Positions 8,315 through 16,103 of a DNA stretch of 64,000 nt are shown piece by piece; position 1 is the first letter of the stretch; each line of letters opens with the position of its first letter. The notes beneath the pieces are model-generated. The model worked only from the letters and a program-made list of their open reading frames with translations. It made no database searches and was not told where the DNA came from. This DNA is from Herbaspirillum sp. SJZ107 (GTDB lineage: Bacteria > Pseudomonadota > Gammaproteobacteria > Burkholderiales > Burkholderiaceae_D). Made by a program: the position numbers and the translations under genes. The DNA lies in assembly GCF_006715485.1 (NCBI RefSeq), contig NZ_VFNH01000002.1:682001-746000 (forward strand), given 5' to 3'.

Positions 8315-9099
8315 GCATCGACATGGCCATGAAACGCCCCGGCGTCGACACCAGCCACGGCGCCATCCTGTACCTGGAAGACGTGACGGTCTCCTTCGAC
8401 GGCTTCCGCGCCTTGAACAGGCTGACGCTCGACATCTCGGTGGGCGAACTGCGCTGCATCATCGGCCCGAACGGCGCCGGCAAGACCACCATGATGGACG
8501 TCATCACCGGCAAGACCCGGCCCACCAGCGGCAGCGCCTGGTTCGGCCAGTCGCACGACCTGGCGCACATGACGGAATACCAGATCGCCCACGCCGGCAT
8601 CGGCCGCAAGTTCCAGCGTCCGACCGTGTTCGAGCAGCACACGGTGTTCGAGAACCTGGAGCTGGCGATGAAGATGGACAAGCGGGTGCGCCCGACGCTG
8701 TTCGCGCGCCTGAGCAGCGAGCAGCGCGACCGCATCGACGCCACCTTGCGCCTGATCCGCCTGCACGGCCAGGAAGAGCGGCTGGCGGGTCTGCTGTCGC
8801 ACGGCCAGAAGCAGTGGCTGGAGATCGGCATGCTCCTCATGCAGGAACCGCAGCTGATCCTGCTGGACGAGCCGGTGGCCGGCATGTCCGATGCCGAGAC
8901 GGCGCGTACCGCCGAGCTGCTGAACGAATTGCGCGGCAAGCACTCGATCGTGGTGGTGGAGCACGACATGGGTTTTGTTGCCGAGATCGCGCAGCAGGGC
9001 AAGGTGACGGTGCTGCACGAGGGCGCGGTGCTGGCCGAAGGGCGCATGGACGAGGTACAGGCGCACGAGCGCGTGATCGAAGTGTATTTAGGCAGATGA
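8311..9099 (+). CDS. urtD: Urea ABC transporter ATP-binding protein UrtD
   Basis: A 262-residue LivG-type ATPase. Visible motifs: Walker A GPNGAGKTT, the Q-loop region FQRPTVFEQHTVFENL, a modified signature LSHGQKQWLEIGM, Walker B LILLDEPVAGM, and the H-loop VVVEHDMGFV. The LSHGQ signature is typical of UrtD rather than of the usual LSGGQ proteins. It works with UrtE to power urea uptake. An AAGGAGG ribosome site lies within the end of urtC. Confidence 0.95.
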   Translation: MSIDMAMKRPGVDTSHGAILYLEDVTVSFDGFRALNRLTLDISVGELRCIIGPNGAGKTTMMDVITGKTRPTSGSAWFGQSHDLAHMTEYQIAHAGIGRKFQRPTVFEQHTVFENLELAMKMDKRVRPTLFARLSSEQRDRIDATLRLIRLHGQEERLAGLLSHGQKQWLEIGMLLMQEPQLILLDEPVAGMSDAETARTAELLNELRGKHSIVVVEHDMGFVAEIAQQGKVTVLHEGAVLAEGRMDEVQAHERVIEVYLGR

Positions 9100-9113
9100 T
9101 TCGGGGAGACAGC

Positions 9114-9812
9114 ATGCTGCAGGTGGAACAGGTGAACCAGTACTACGGCTCGTCGCACACGCTGCGCGGGGTGTCGCTGTCGGTGGCCAAGGGCGAATGC
9201 CTGGCCCTGCTGGGCCGCAACGGCGTCGGCAAGACCACGCTGCTGAAGTGCCTGACCGGCGTGCTGCCGGTGGCGCGCGGCAGCGTGCGCTGGAACGGCA
9301 GCGACATCACGCGCCTGAAGCCGCACCGGCGCGCCGCACGCGGCATCGCCTACGTGCCGCAGGGACGCGACATCTTCGCGCGCCTGACCGTGGAAGAGAA
9401 CCTGCTGATGGGGATGGCCACGCTATCGGGCCGCGAAGCGGCGCGCATCAGCGGCGAGGTGTACGAACTGTTTCCGGTGCTGAAGGAGATGCTGGGCCGG
9501 CGCGGCGGCGATCTGTCGGGCGGGCAGCAGCAGCAGCTGGCGATCGCGCGCGCGCTGCTGGCGCGGCCGCAGCTGATCATCCTCGACGAGCCGACCGAGG
9601 GCATCCAGCCGTCGATCATCAAGGACATCGAGCGCGTGATCCGGCTGCTGCGCGAGCGCGGCGATATCGGCATCCTGCTGTGCGAGCAGTATTTCGATTT
9701 TGCGCGGGCGCTGGCGGACAAGTTCGTGGTGCTGTCGCGCGGGGAGGTGGTGGCCAGCGGGACGGCCGGGGAGATGGATGGGGAGCATGTGAGGAGACAC
9801 TTGGCTGTCTGA
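9114..9812 (+). CDS. urtE: Urea ABC transporter ATP-binding protein UrtE
   Basis: A 232-residue LivF-type ATPase. Motifs: Walker A GRNGVGKTT, PQGRDIFARLTVEENL, signature LSGGQQQQLAIAR, Walker B LIILDEPTEGIQPSI, and LLCEQYFDFA in place of the usual VEQ. GIQPSII is characteristic of UrtE. The chosen ATG at 9114 has a GGGGAG ribosome site; an ATG at 9096 is less likely. It is the last gene of the urt operon. No urease or urea-carboxylase genes lie in the window, so how the imported urea is used is not shown. Confidence 0.95.
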   Translation: MLQVEQVNQYYGSSHTLRGVSLSVAKGECLALLGRNGVGKTTLLKCLTGVLPVARGSVRWNGSDITRLKPHRRAARGIAYVPQGRDIFARLTVEENLLMGMATLSGREAARISGEVYELFPVLKEMLGRRGGDLSGGQQQQLAIARALLARPQLIILDEPTEGIQPSIIKDIERVIRLLRERGDIGILLCEQYFDFARALADKFVVLSRGEVVASGTAGEMDGEHVRRHLAV

Positions 9813-9819
9813 TATGGTT

Positions 9820-9846
9820 GGCTGAAGCACGTCAGCGGCTTTAGCC
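9820..9846. terminator. Possible bidirectional terminator hairpin
   Basis: GGCTGAAGC (9820-9828) pairs with GCTTTAGCC (9838-9846), with one G-U pair, between the convergent ends of urtE and the response-regulator gene. It overlaps the regulator's stop codon and has no clear T-run, so the call is weak. Confidence 0.4.
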
Positions 9847-10767
9847 CGACGTCCGCATCTTGTTGGTCGCCAGGGTCGCCGCCGCCGTGCGCGTCTCCAC
9901 CCCCAGCTTCTCGAACACATGCTCGAGGTGCTTGTTGACCGTGCGCGGGCTCATGCCCAGGATGTCGCCGATGTCGCGGTTGGTCTTGCCCTGGATGACC
10001 CAGTGCAGCACCTCGGATTCGCGCTGGGTCAGCCGGAACAGGGCCATCAGCGCCTGCACGCGCGCCGTGTCCGATTCCTCGCGCAGCACGATCATCCACT
10101 GTTCGCCGTTGCGCAGGTCGGGCGCATTGAAGACCAGGCGCGCGGCGCCGCGGATCACGGCCAGCGGCTGCGGCGCCACGCTGGTGCCCAGGCCGGCCAG
10201 CCAGGCCGCCAGCGGCGCCGGCGTGGCGGCGTCGCCGTCGTCGCCGAAATACGCCTGCATCCACTGCCGCGCCAGCGGCGTCTGCCACACGATGCGGCCG
10301 TCGTGCGGGGTCACCGCCAGCACCGCGTTCCCGAAGGCATCCAGCGCGCTGCGCGCCTGCTGCATCAGGCGCGCGGTCTGCACGTGCGCGCCGATGCGCG
10401 CCAGCACTTCGCTCTGGCGCACCGGCTTGGTCACGTAATCGGTGCCGCCGGCGCCGAAGGCGGCGACCACGTGCTCGGTCTCGGTCAGCCCCGTCATGAA
10501 GATGACCGGGATGGTGCGGGTGGCGCTGTCGGCGCGCAGCCGGCGGCAGGTCTCGAAGCCGTCCATGCCCGGCATCAGGGCGTCCAGCAGGATCACGTCC
10601 GGGACCGTCTGGCGCGCGCGCTCCAGCGCCGCCGCGCCGTTGTTCGCCACCAGCACGGTGTAGCCCGATTCATCGAGCGCATCGTGCAGCACGGCGAGGT
10701 TTTCCGGCACGTCGTCGACGATCAGCACCACCAGGCTGGCGTGGCGGTCGAAGGCTTGGTTACGCAT
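9841..10767 (-). CDS. Response regulator with receiver and LuxR-type HTH
   Basis: A 308-residue protein. The N-terminal receiver (about 12-130) has acidic pocket D18-D19, phospho-acceptor D62 in ILLDALMPGMDG and K114 in VTKPV. A middle region (about 135-235) is PAS-like in composition but not identified. The C-terminus (about 240-305) is a LuxR/FixJ helix-turn-helix: LTQRESEVLHWVIQGKTNRDI followed by MSPRTVNKHLEHVF. ATG 10767 overlaps the end of the upstream sensor-kinase gene by 8 bases, so the two are almost certainly a cognate pair. Likely targets are the convergent urt genes or other nitrogen genes (inference). Confidence 0.9.
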   Translation of the reverse strand: MRNQAFDRHASLVVLIVDDVPENLAVLHDALDESGYTVLVANNGAAALERARQTVPDVILLDALMPGMDGFETCRRLRADSATRTIPVIFMTGLTETEHVVAAFGAGGTDYVTKPVRQSEVLARIGAHVQTARLMQQARSALDAFGNAVLAVTPHDGRIVWQTPLARQWMQAYFGDDGDAATPAPLAAWLAGLGTSVAPQPLAVIRGAARLVFNAPDLRNGEQWMIVLREESDTARVQALMALFRLTQRESEVLHWVIQGKTNRDIGDILGMSPRTVNKHLEHVFEKLGVETRTAAATLATNKMRTSG

Positions 10768-13700
10768 GGTGTGCTCCGCGGTCGAGGAAGGCGGACATGG
10801 CGTCCAGGTCGAATCGTGCGGCCAGCGTGCGCAGCGCGTCGACGAAGCCGGCATGGTCGGGGCCGAGCGCGGCGATCGCATCGAGCTGGCGGTTGATGCC
10901 GCGTACATAGCCGAGCGCGATCTGGGCGCGCAAGGCTTCCACCTGTTCGGCCGGCGGGAAGACCAGCGCGGGTGCCGGCGCCGCGACCGGGGCAGGGGCT
11001 GGGGAGTCTGTCTGCGCCGTCCACGTCAGCCCGAGCCGGATGCCGATCCGCTCCAGCAGCTCGGCCACGTTGACCGGCTTGACGATGAAATCCTCGGCTG
11101 CGATGGCGGCCGGGTTGTCCAATGCCCCTTGCTCCAAATTTCCCTTCTCGTAGGCGTTGGCCGAGACGATCAGGATCGGCACCGTGACCCCGCGCTCGTG
11201 GCGCAGGATGCGGCTCGCTTCCCAGCCGTCCATCACCGGCATCGCCAGGTCCATCAGCACCAGGTCGGGCCTGGCGTCGTCGAAGCGCGCGAGGCAGTCG
11301 GCGCCGGTCTCGGCCTGCAGGATCTCGAAGCCGAGCGGCGCCAGGATGTTGACCAGCAGCTCGCGGTCGACGCGTTCGTTGTCGACCACCAGGATGCGTT
11401 TGCGCGGCCCCAGGTAGCCGCCGGGCGCGGGCGCCGGCGCGATGCGCGCGTGCGCAGGCGCGTGCACGCGCGGCAGCTGCAGGCGGACCGTGAAGCGGCT
11501 GCCGTTGCCGGGCGTGGCATCGACGGCGAGCTGGCCGCCCATCAGCTGCACCAGCATGCGGCTGATCGGCAGGCCCAGGCCGGTGCCGGCGGTGTTCGCG
11601 CTGTTGGCGGCGCTGCCGCGCGCAAACGGCTCGAAGATGCGCTCGATTTCATCCGGCAGGATGCCGGGTCCGGTATCGGTAATCTCGAAGGTCGCCATCT
11701 CGCGCGCATAGCGCACGCGGAACACGACCTCGCCGCGACCCGTGAACTTGACCGCGTTGCCGAGGATGTTCATCAGGATCTGCCCCAGGCGCTTGCGGTC
11801 GGCCCGCACCACTTCGGGCAGGGCGCCGGCGACCTCGTAGCGGAAGCCCAGCCCCTTGTCCTGCGCCTGCTGCTCGAACATGCGCACGATCTGGGCCAGG
11901 AACTCGGGCAGGGCCAGCTCCTTGATGTCGAAGCTGAACTTGCCGCCTTCGATGCGCGCGATGTCGAGCGAGCCTTCGATCAGCGACAGCAGGTGCTCGC
12001 CGCTGCCGCGGATCACACGGATCGCCTGCTGGCGGTGAGCAGGAATAGCCGGATCGTTGTCGAGCAGCTGGGCGTAGCCGAGGATGCTGTTCAGCGGCGT
12101 GCGGATCTCGTGGCTGATGCCCGCGATGTAGCGGCTCTTGGCCCCGTTGGCCTGGTCGGCCTGGCGCTTGGCCTGCTGCAGCTGGGCGTCGGTGCGGCCG
12201 TGCAGCTCGATCTCGCGCTGCAGCAGGCTGGTTTGCCGGTTCGATTCTTCCTGGGCCACGCGCCGGCTTTCGCCGGTCAGCACCAGCCACCAAGCGACGA
12301 TGCCGCTGGCCAGCACCAGGGCGCTGAACACCTTCACGAAAGCCAGGCGCAGCGCCGGCAGCAGGTGGGCGCCGGCGGCGCCGATCGCGGTTTCCTCGTG
12401 CACGTACAGCAGCCCGAGCAGGCCGCCGAAGAAGCCCGCCGTCACCACCATCAGCAGCAGGTAGTGGCCGAGGCGGCTGCTCATGTAGGGCCACATCGCC
12501 GCCGGCAGCAAGGCCTTGGCCGCCTGCTCCCATTGCGCGGACAGGCGCGCGTGCGGCTTGCAGGCGTCGTCGCAGCGCGCATCGAGGCAGCAGCACAGCG
12601 AGCAGATCGGCCCCTGGTAGGCCGGGCAGTGCGCCATGTCGTCGGTTTCGTATTCCTTTTCGCAGATGCAGCAGACGCGCGTGGTGCTGCCGGCCGGCCA
12701 GCCGGGCTGGGCGCGCGCCAGGTAGTACTTGCCACGCGTGGCCCAGGCGATCAGCGGTGCGCTGATCAAGGCCGTGGCCAGCGCGATGAAAGCCGAAAAG
12801 GCTTGCGCGCGCGGCCCGAACACGCCGGCAAAGGCGGCCACCGACAGCAGCGATGCCAGCAGCATGGCGCCGACGCCGACCGGGTTGATGTCATATAAAT
12901 AGGCGCGGCGGAACTCGATGCCCTTGGGGCTGAGGCCGAGCGGCTTGTTGATGACCAGGTCGGCGACGACCGCGGTGATCCACGCGATCGCGATGTTGGC
13001 ATACAGGCCGAGCACCTGTTCCAGCGCCTGGAACACGTCCAGTTCCATCAGCAGCACGGCGATCAGCGCATTGAACACGGCCCACACCACGCGGCCCGGA
13101 TGGCTGTGGGTCAGGCGCGCAAAGAAATTCGACCACGCCAGCGAGCCGGCATAGGCATTCGTGATGTTGATCTTGACCTGGGAGACGATCACGAACAGCG
13201 CGGTCGCCGCCACCGCCAGCGCCGGGTTGGCGAATACCTGGCGAAAGCCGGCCAGGTACATCTGGTTGGGATTGACGGCTTGCGCCAGCGTGGCGCCACC
13301 CTCGATCGCCAGCAGCGCCAGCAGCGCGCCGCCCAGCATCTTGGCCATGCCGAGCAGGATCCAGCCCGGCCCGGCGGCCAGCACGCCCAGGTGCCAGCGC
13401 ACCCGGTTTGCGGGTGTGCGCTCGGGCATGAAGCGCAGGAAGTCGACCTGCTCGCCGATCTGCGTGATCAGGGCCACGCCGACCGCGGTGGCGGCGCCGA
13501 ACTGCAGTATGCTGAAGCTGCCGTGGGTGCCGGAGGCACCGCCGAAATGTCCGAGCTGCGCCAGCAATTGCGGCTGCTTGACGGCGATCGCGACGAAGGG
13601 CAGGGCCAGCAGCAGCAGCCAGACCGGCTGGGTCAGCATCTGGATGCGGCTGACCAGGGTCACGCCGTGCGTCACCAGCGGGATCACGACCAGCGCGCTG

Positions 13701-14197
13701 ACCAGGTAGCCGAGGTAGAGCGGCAGTCCGAAGTACAGCTCCAGCGCATACGCCATGATGGCCGCTTCCAGCGCGAACAGGATGAACGTAAAGGAGGCGT
13801 AGACGAAGGAGGAGATGGTCGAGCCGATGTAGCCGAAGCCGGCGCCGCGCGTCAGCAGGTCCATGTCGAGGCCGTAGTGCGCGGCGTAGTAGCTGATCGG
13901 CAGGCCGGTGAGGAAGATGATCAGGCCGATGGCGACGATGGCCCAGAACGCGTTGACGAAGCCGTAGTTGACGGCGATGGTGCCGCCGATCGCTTCCAGC
14001 ACCAGGAAGGAGATCGCGCCGAAGGCGGTGTTGGCGACGCGGAACACCGACCACTTGCGGAACGAACGCGGCGTGAAGCGCAGCGCATAGTCTTCGATCG
14101 TTTCGTCGGCAACCCAGGTGTTGTAGTCGCGCCGGATCTTGACGATCCGTTGCGGCGGTTCGGGGTCGCGGGTGGGGTGGGTGGCGGCGGTAGTCAT
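10760..14197 (-). CDS. NCS1-type permease fused to hybrid sensor histidine kinase
   Basis: A 1145-residue membrane sensor. Residues about 20-500 form a 12-segment nucleobase:cation symporter-1 (cytosine/purine permease, PF02133-like) domain, e.g. LTRGAGFGYIGS and the INKPLGLSPKG region. Residues 509-546 hold ten cysteines (CCICEKEY, ICSLCCCLDARC). Two further membrane segments lie at about 565-630. The kinase core follows: H696 in SHEIRTPLNS, N-box MNILGNAVKF, DTGPGI, GTGLGLPIS. A receiver carries D983 in VLMDLAMPVMDG. The C-terminal 70 residues are helical, possibly HPt-like or dimerising. The start at 14197 gives MTTAATHP. By analogy with CbrA-type transporter kinases, the permease domain probably senses or carries the signal ligand; urea, a purine breakdown product or a pyrimidine is plausible here. 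Confidence 0.92.
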   Translation of the reverse strand: MTTAATHPTRDPEPPQRIVKIRRDYNTWVADETIEDYALRFTPRSFRKWSVFRVANTAFGAISFLVLEAIGGTIAVNYGFVNAFWAIVAIGLIIFLTGLPISYYAAHYGLDMDLLTRGAGFGYIGSTISSFVYASFTFILFALEAAIMAYALELYFGLPLYLGYLVSALVVIPLVTHGVTLVSRIQMLTQPVWLLLLALPFVAIAVKQPQLLAQLGHFGGASGTHGSFSILQFGAATAVGVALITQIGEQVDFLRFMPERTPANRVRWHLGVLAAGPGWILLGMAKMLGGALLALLAIEGGATLAQAVNPNQMYLAGFRQVFANPALAVAATALFVIVSQVKINITNAYAGSLAWSNFFARLTHSHPGRVVWAVFNALIAVLLMELDVFQALEQVLGLYANIAIAWITAVVADLVINKPLGLSPKGIEFRRAYLYDINPVGVGAMLLASLLSVAAFAGVFGPRAQAFSAFIALATALISAPLIAWATRGKYYLARAQPGWPAGSTTRVCCICEKEYETDDMAHCPAYQGPICSLCCCLDARCDDACKPHARLSAQWEQAAKALLPAAMWPYMSSRLGHYLLLMVVTAGFFGGLLGLLYVHEETAIGAAGAHLLPALRLAFVKVFSALVLASGIVAWWLVLTGESRRVAQEESNRQTSLLQREIELHGRTDAQLQQAKRQADQANGAKSRYIAGISHEIRTPLNSILGYAQLLDNDPAIPAHRQQAIRVIRGSGEHLLSLIEGSLDIARIEGGKFSFDIKELALPEFLAQIVRMFEQQAQDKGLGFRYEVAGALPEVVRADRKRLGQILMNILGNAVKFTGRGEVVFRVRYAREMATFEITDTGPGILPDEIERIFEPFARGSAANSANTAGTGLGLPISRMLVQLMGGQLAVDATPGNGSRFTVRLQLPRVHAPAHARIAPAPAPGGYLGPRKRILVVDNERVDRELLVNILAPLGFEILQAETGADCLARFDDARPDLVLMDLAMPVMDGWEASRILRHERGVTVPILIVSANAYEKGNLEQGALDNPAAIAAEDFIVKPVNVAELLERIGIRLGLTWTAQTDSPAPAPVAAPAPALVFPPAEQVEALRAQIALGYVRGINRQLDAIAALGPDHAGFVDALRTLAARFDLDAMSAFLDRGAHHA

Positions 14198-14234
14198 GCC
14201 GAAAAAACAAGCAAGAACCGGGCCTGATTCACCG

Positions 14235-15284
14235 TTAACTTTCCACGGTCCAGGCCCCATCCGCATACACCCGCTCATCGTCGAGATACACCGCATCGGT
14301 CACCGCAAACACGTCGATGTGATAGCGCGCATCCTTGCGCTTGAAGCCCGGCTTGGCATACACGCCGTGCTTGGCGCCCAGCGACAGGTGGATGCCGCAC
14401 ATGCGCTCGTAGGTGCCGATGTCGTCGACGCGGCGTTCGCGCGTGAAGGCGCGGTTCATGCCGAAGCCGAGTTCGCGCACCCAGACCTCGCCCTCGTCGC
14501 GGCGGATGATGTCGAGCATCTGCTGGAATTCTGGGGTGGCGTCGATCGCCTCGACCACGCGCCCGCGCTCGATCACGATGGTGACCGGCTTGTCGGGCCG
14601 GTTGACCAGGTACTGGGTGTCGCCGAACACGTGGATCTGCGCGCGGCCGCTGACGGCTTCCAGGTCCTGCGCTTCGGTGAACACTTCGCCGATCGGGAAC
14701 TGGCCGCCGGCATTGGCCATCGCGCTGTAGTCGCCGACGTTCAGCTTGGCGGCTTCCAGCGGCGAATCGAAGCGCAGGACGGCGCCGCCGCCATGCACCT
14801 CGGCGCGGCGGGCGCGGTCGATACGCTGTTTGAGCGCGTGGCCGACGCCGCGGAAGTAGCGCGGATCGTAGGCCAGCGATTCGATGTAGTGCTCGCCCTG
14901 CGTGCCCGGCATGCGCGACAAGTGCACGTGCTCGATCACCTTCAGGCCCAGCTTGAACAGTTCCACGCGCAGGCGGAAGCCGTCGAGGCGGAAGTTGGAC
15001 GACTGCACCAGCACCACCAGGTCGCGCGGCGCGAAGGTCTTGAACAGGGCCAGCACCTCGCTCGGCGCGACGCTGTCGAAGTCGACGAAGACGGCGTCCG
15101 GCAGGTTGCGCCGGTAAGCCTCGGCCAGCGCGCGCGCCAGCCCGGTGCGGGTGTCGTATACCACCAGCGCGCGTTGCCCGGGACTGTGTTCGAGGGCGAT
15201 CGCCAGCACGTCGCGCAGGTGCGCGGTGGCGCTGTCGATGGCGGATGCGGGCAGGTCGGGGCTGGAGAGCGGGGCGGTGGTCAT
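14235..15284 (-). CDS. Aminopeptidase T (M29)/NicX-like metalloenzyme
   Basis: A 349-residue protein resembling the M29 aminopeptidase fold family that also contains 2,5-dihydroxypyridine 5,6-dioxygenase (NicX). Evidence is the order of motifs: VVYDTRTGLARALAEA near the N-terminus, AMANAGGQFPIGEVF in the middle (glutamate ligand), IGTYERMCGIHLSLGAKHG and the C-terminal ARYHIDVFAVTDAVYL, which supplies metal-binding His/Asp. ATG 15284 is chosen because the upstream part (MPGCLLIRAA) lacks similarity. It is 37 bp upstream of the permease-kinase gene in the same direction and is probably cotranscribed, which links it to the same signal, perhaps a nitrogen heterocycle. The substrate is not established. 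Confidence 0.7.
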   Translation of the reverse strand: MTTAPLSSPDLPASAIDSATAHLRDVLAIALEHSPGQRALVVYDTRTGLARALAEAYRRNLPDAVFVDFDSVAPSEVLALFKTFAPRDLVVLVQSSNFRLDGFRLRVELFKLGLKVIEHVHLSRMPGTQGEHYIESLAYDPRYFRGVGHALKQRIDRARRAEVHGGGAVLRFDSPLEAAKLNVGDYSAMANAGGQFPIGEVFTEAQDLEAVSGRAQIHVFGDTQYLVNRPDKPVTIVIERGRVVEAIDATPEFQQMLDIIRRDEGEVWVRELGFGMNRAFTRERRVDDIGTYERMCGIHLSLGAKHGVYAKPGFKRKDARYHIDVFAVTDAVYLDDERVYADGAWTVES

Positions 15285-15428
15285 GGCGGCACGGATCAGG
15301 AGGCAACCCGGCATTATAAGTGCAAACAGCGGTCGAAACAGGCCCGTCCAGTGGGGGCAGCGGCGCTTGCGGCAGCGCAGGGCCGGCCGTCGCGCTTTGC
15401 TGCACAGTTGGGTTGTCAGGAGCGCATC
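15285..15428. promoter_or_regulatory. Divergent promoter region, M29-like gene / DUF3828 gene
   Basis: A 144-bp gap separates these divergently transcribed genes, so promoters for both must be here. No convincing sigma-70 hexamers or operators were identified. Confidence 0.35.
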
Positions 15429-15968
15429 ATGTTGATTCTAAAGGGAAAATTTCTAATCTCCAAGTTTTTGGCCCCGCTCGGTGCGGCGCTGATGGTGCTC
15501 GCATTGGCCTGGATGGGCTCCGAGCAGGTGCAGGCCGCGCCGCAGCGCCAGCCGGCGCCGGATGCGGTGGCCACCGAGTTCTACGGCTGGTACCTGGACA
15601 CGCTGGCGGCCGACCAGGACCCGCTCAGCGACCGCCATGCCACCTTCAACAATTACGTCGCCAGGGAGCTGACGGCGCGCCTGGTCGAACGTTTGAATAC
15701 GCGCCTGGTCGGCGGCCGCGTGCCCGACACCGACTACTTCCTGCAGTCGTCCGGCTACCGGAGCGACTGGCGCCGCCACGTGGCCGCAACCACCGTGCGC
15801 CAGAGCGGTGCCGGCGCCGACGTCATCGTCACGCTGGGCGGCGAGGAGGGCGCCAAGCGGGTGCTGGCGCTGGCCATGGTGCTGGAAGCGGGCAGCTGGA
15901 AAATCCGCCAGGTGGTGCTGGCGGAAGCGAGGCCTGCCGGAAGTTCCCCCGACCCGTCCACAATTTGA
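15429..15968 (+). CDS. Secreted DUF3828-type protein
   Basis: A 179-residue protein starting MLILKGKFLISKF with a signal peptide (hydrophobic LAPLGAALMVLALAWMG, cleavage near VQAAPQ at residue 37). The mature part has the DUF3828 pattern: FYGWYLDTLAADQDPL, then TFNNYVARELTARL, a YFLQSSGY segment, and a final strand ending SWKIRQVVL. The family is thought to be periplasmic with an NTF2-like fold; function is unknown. A terminator follows at 16039, separating it from the tubulin-like operon. Confidence 0.7.
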   Translation: MLILKGKFLISKFLAPLGAALMVLALAWMGSEQVQAAPQRQPAPDAVATEFYGWYLDTLAADQDPLSDRHATFNNYVARELTARLVERLNTRLVGGRVPDTDYFLQSSGYRSDWRRHVAATTVRQSGAGADVIVTLGGEEGAKRVLALAMVLEAGSWKIRQVVLAEARPAGSSPDPSTI

Positions 15969-16038
15969 CCGTTGAGGTACCGCCACACGCTACTCCGTGA
16001 ACAGCGCGCCGTATGCTTGACGGTGGCGCTATGATTCC

Positions 16039-16082
16039 AAAAGCACAACGGCCCGACATCTGCGGCGGGCCGGTGCCTTTTT
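16039..16082 (+). terminator. Rho-independent terminator after the DUF3828 gene
   Basis: CGGCCCG (16049-16055) pairs with CGGGCCG (16066-16072). An outer stem AAAAGCAC/GTGC-c-TTTT extends it, and five Ts follow (16078-16082). It ends only 21 bp before the start of the next gene, so it may also act as an attenuator for the downstream operon. Confidence 0.75.
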
Positions 16083-16103
16083 GACGATCTAACGGCGGAG
16101 CTA

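Noticed and set aside
9821..9846. Hairpin after urtE as another REP copy
   Set aside because: Its stem GGCTGAAGC/GCTTTAGCC does not share the GTCGCCCCTG core or the GGCTAGA tail of the family.
10766..12898. Plus-strand 710-codon frame opposite the sensor kinase
   Set aside because: It is a high-GC antisense shadow; the kinase motifs H696, N-box and D983 on the other strand are unambiguous.
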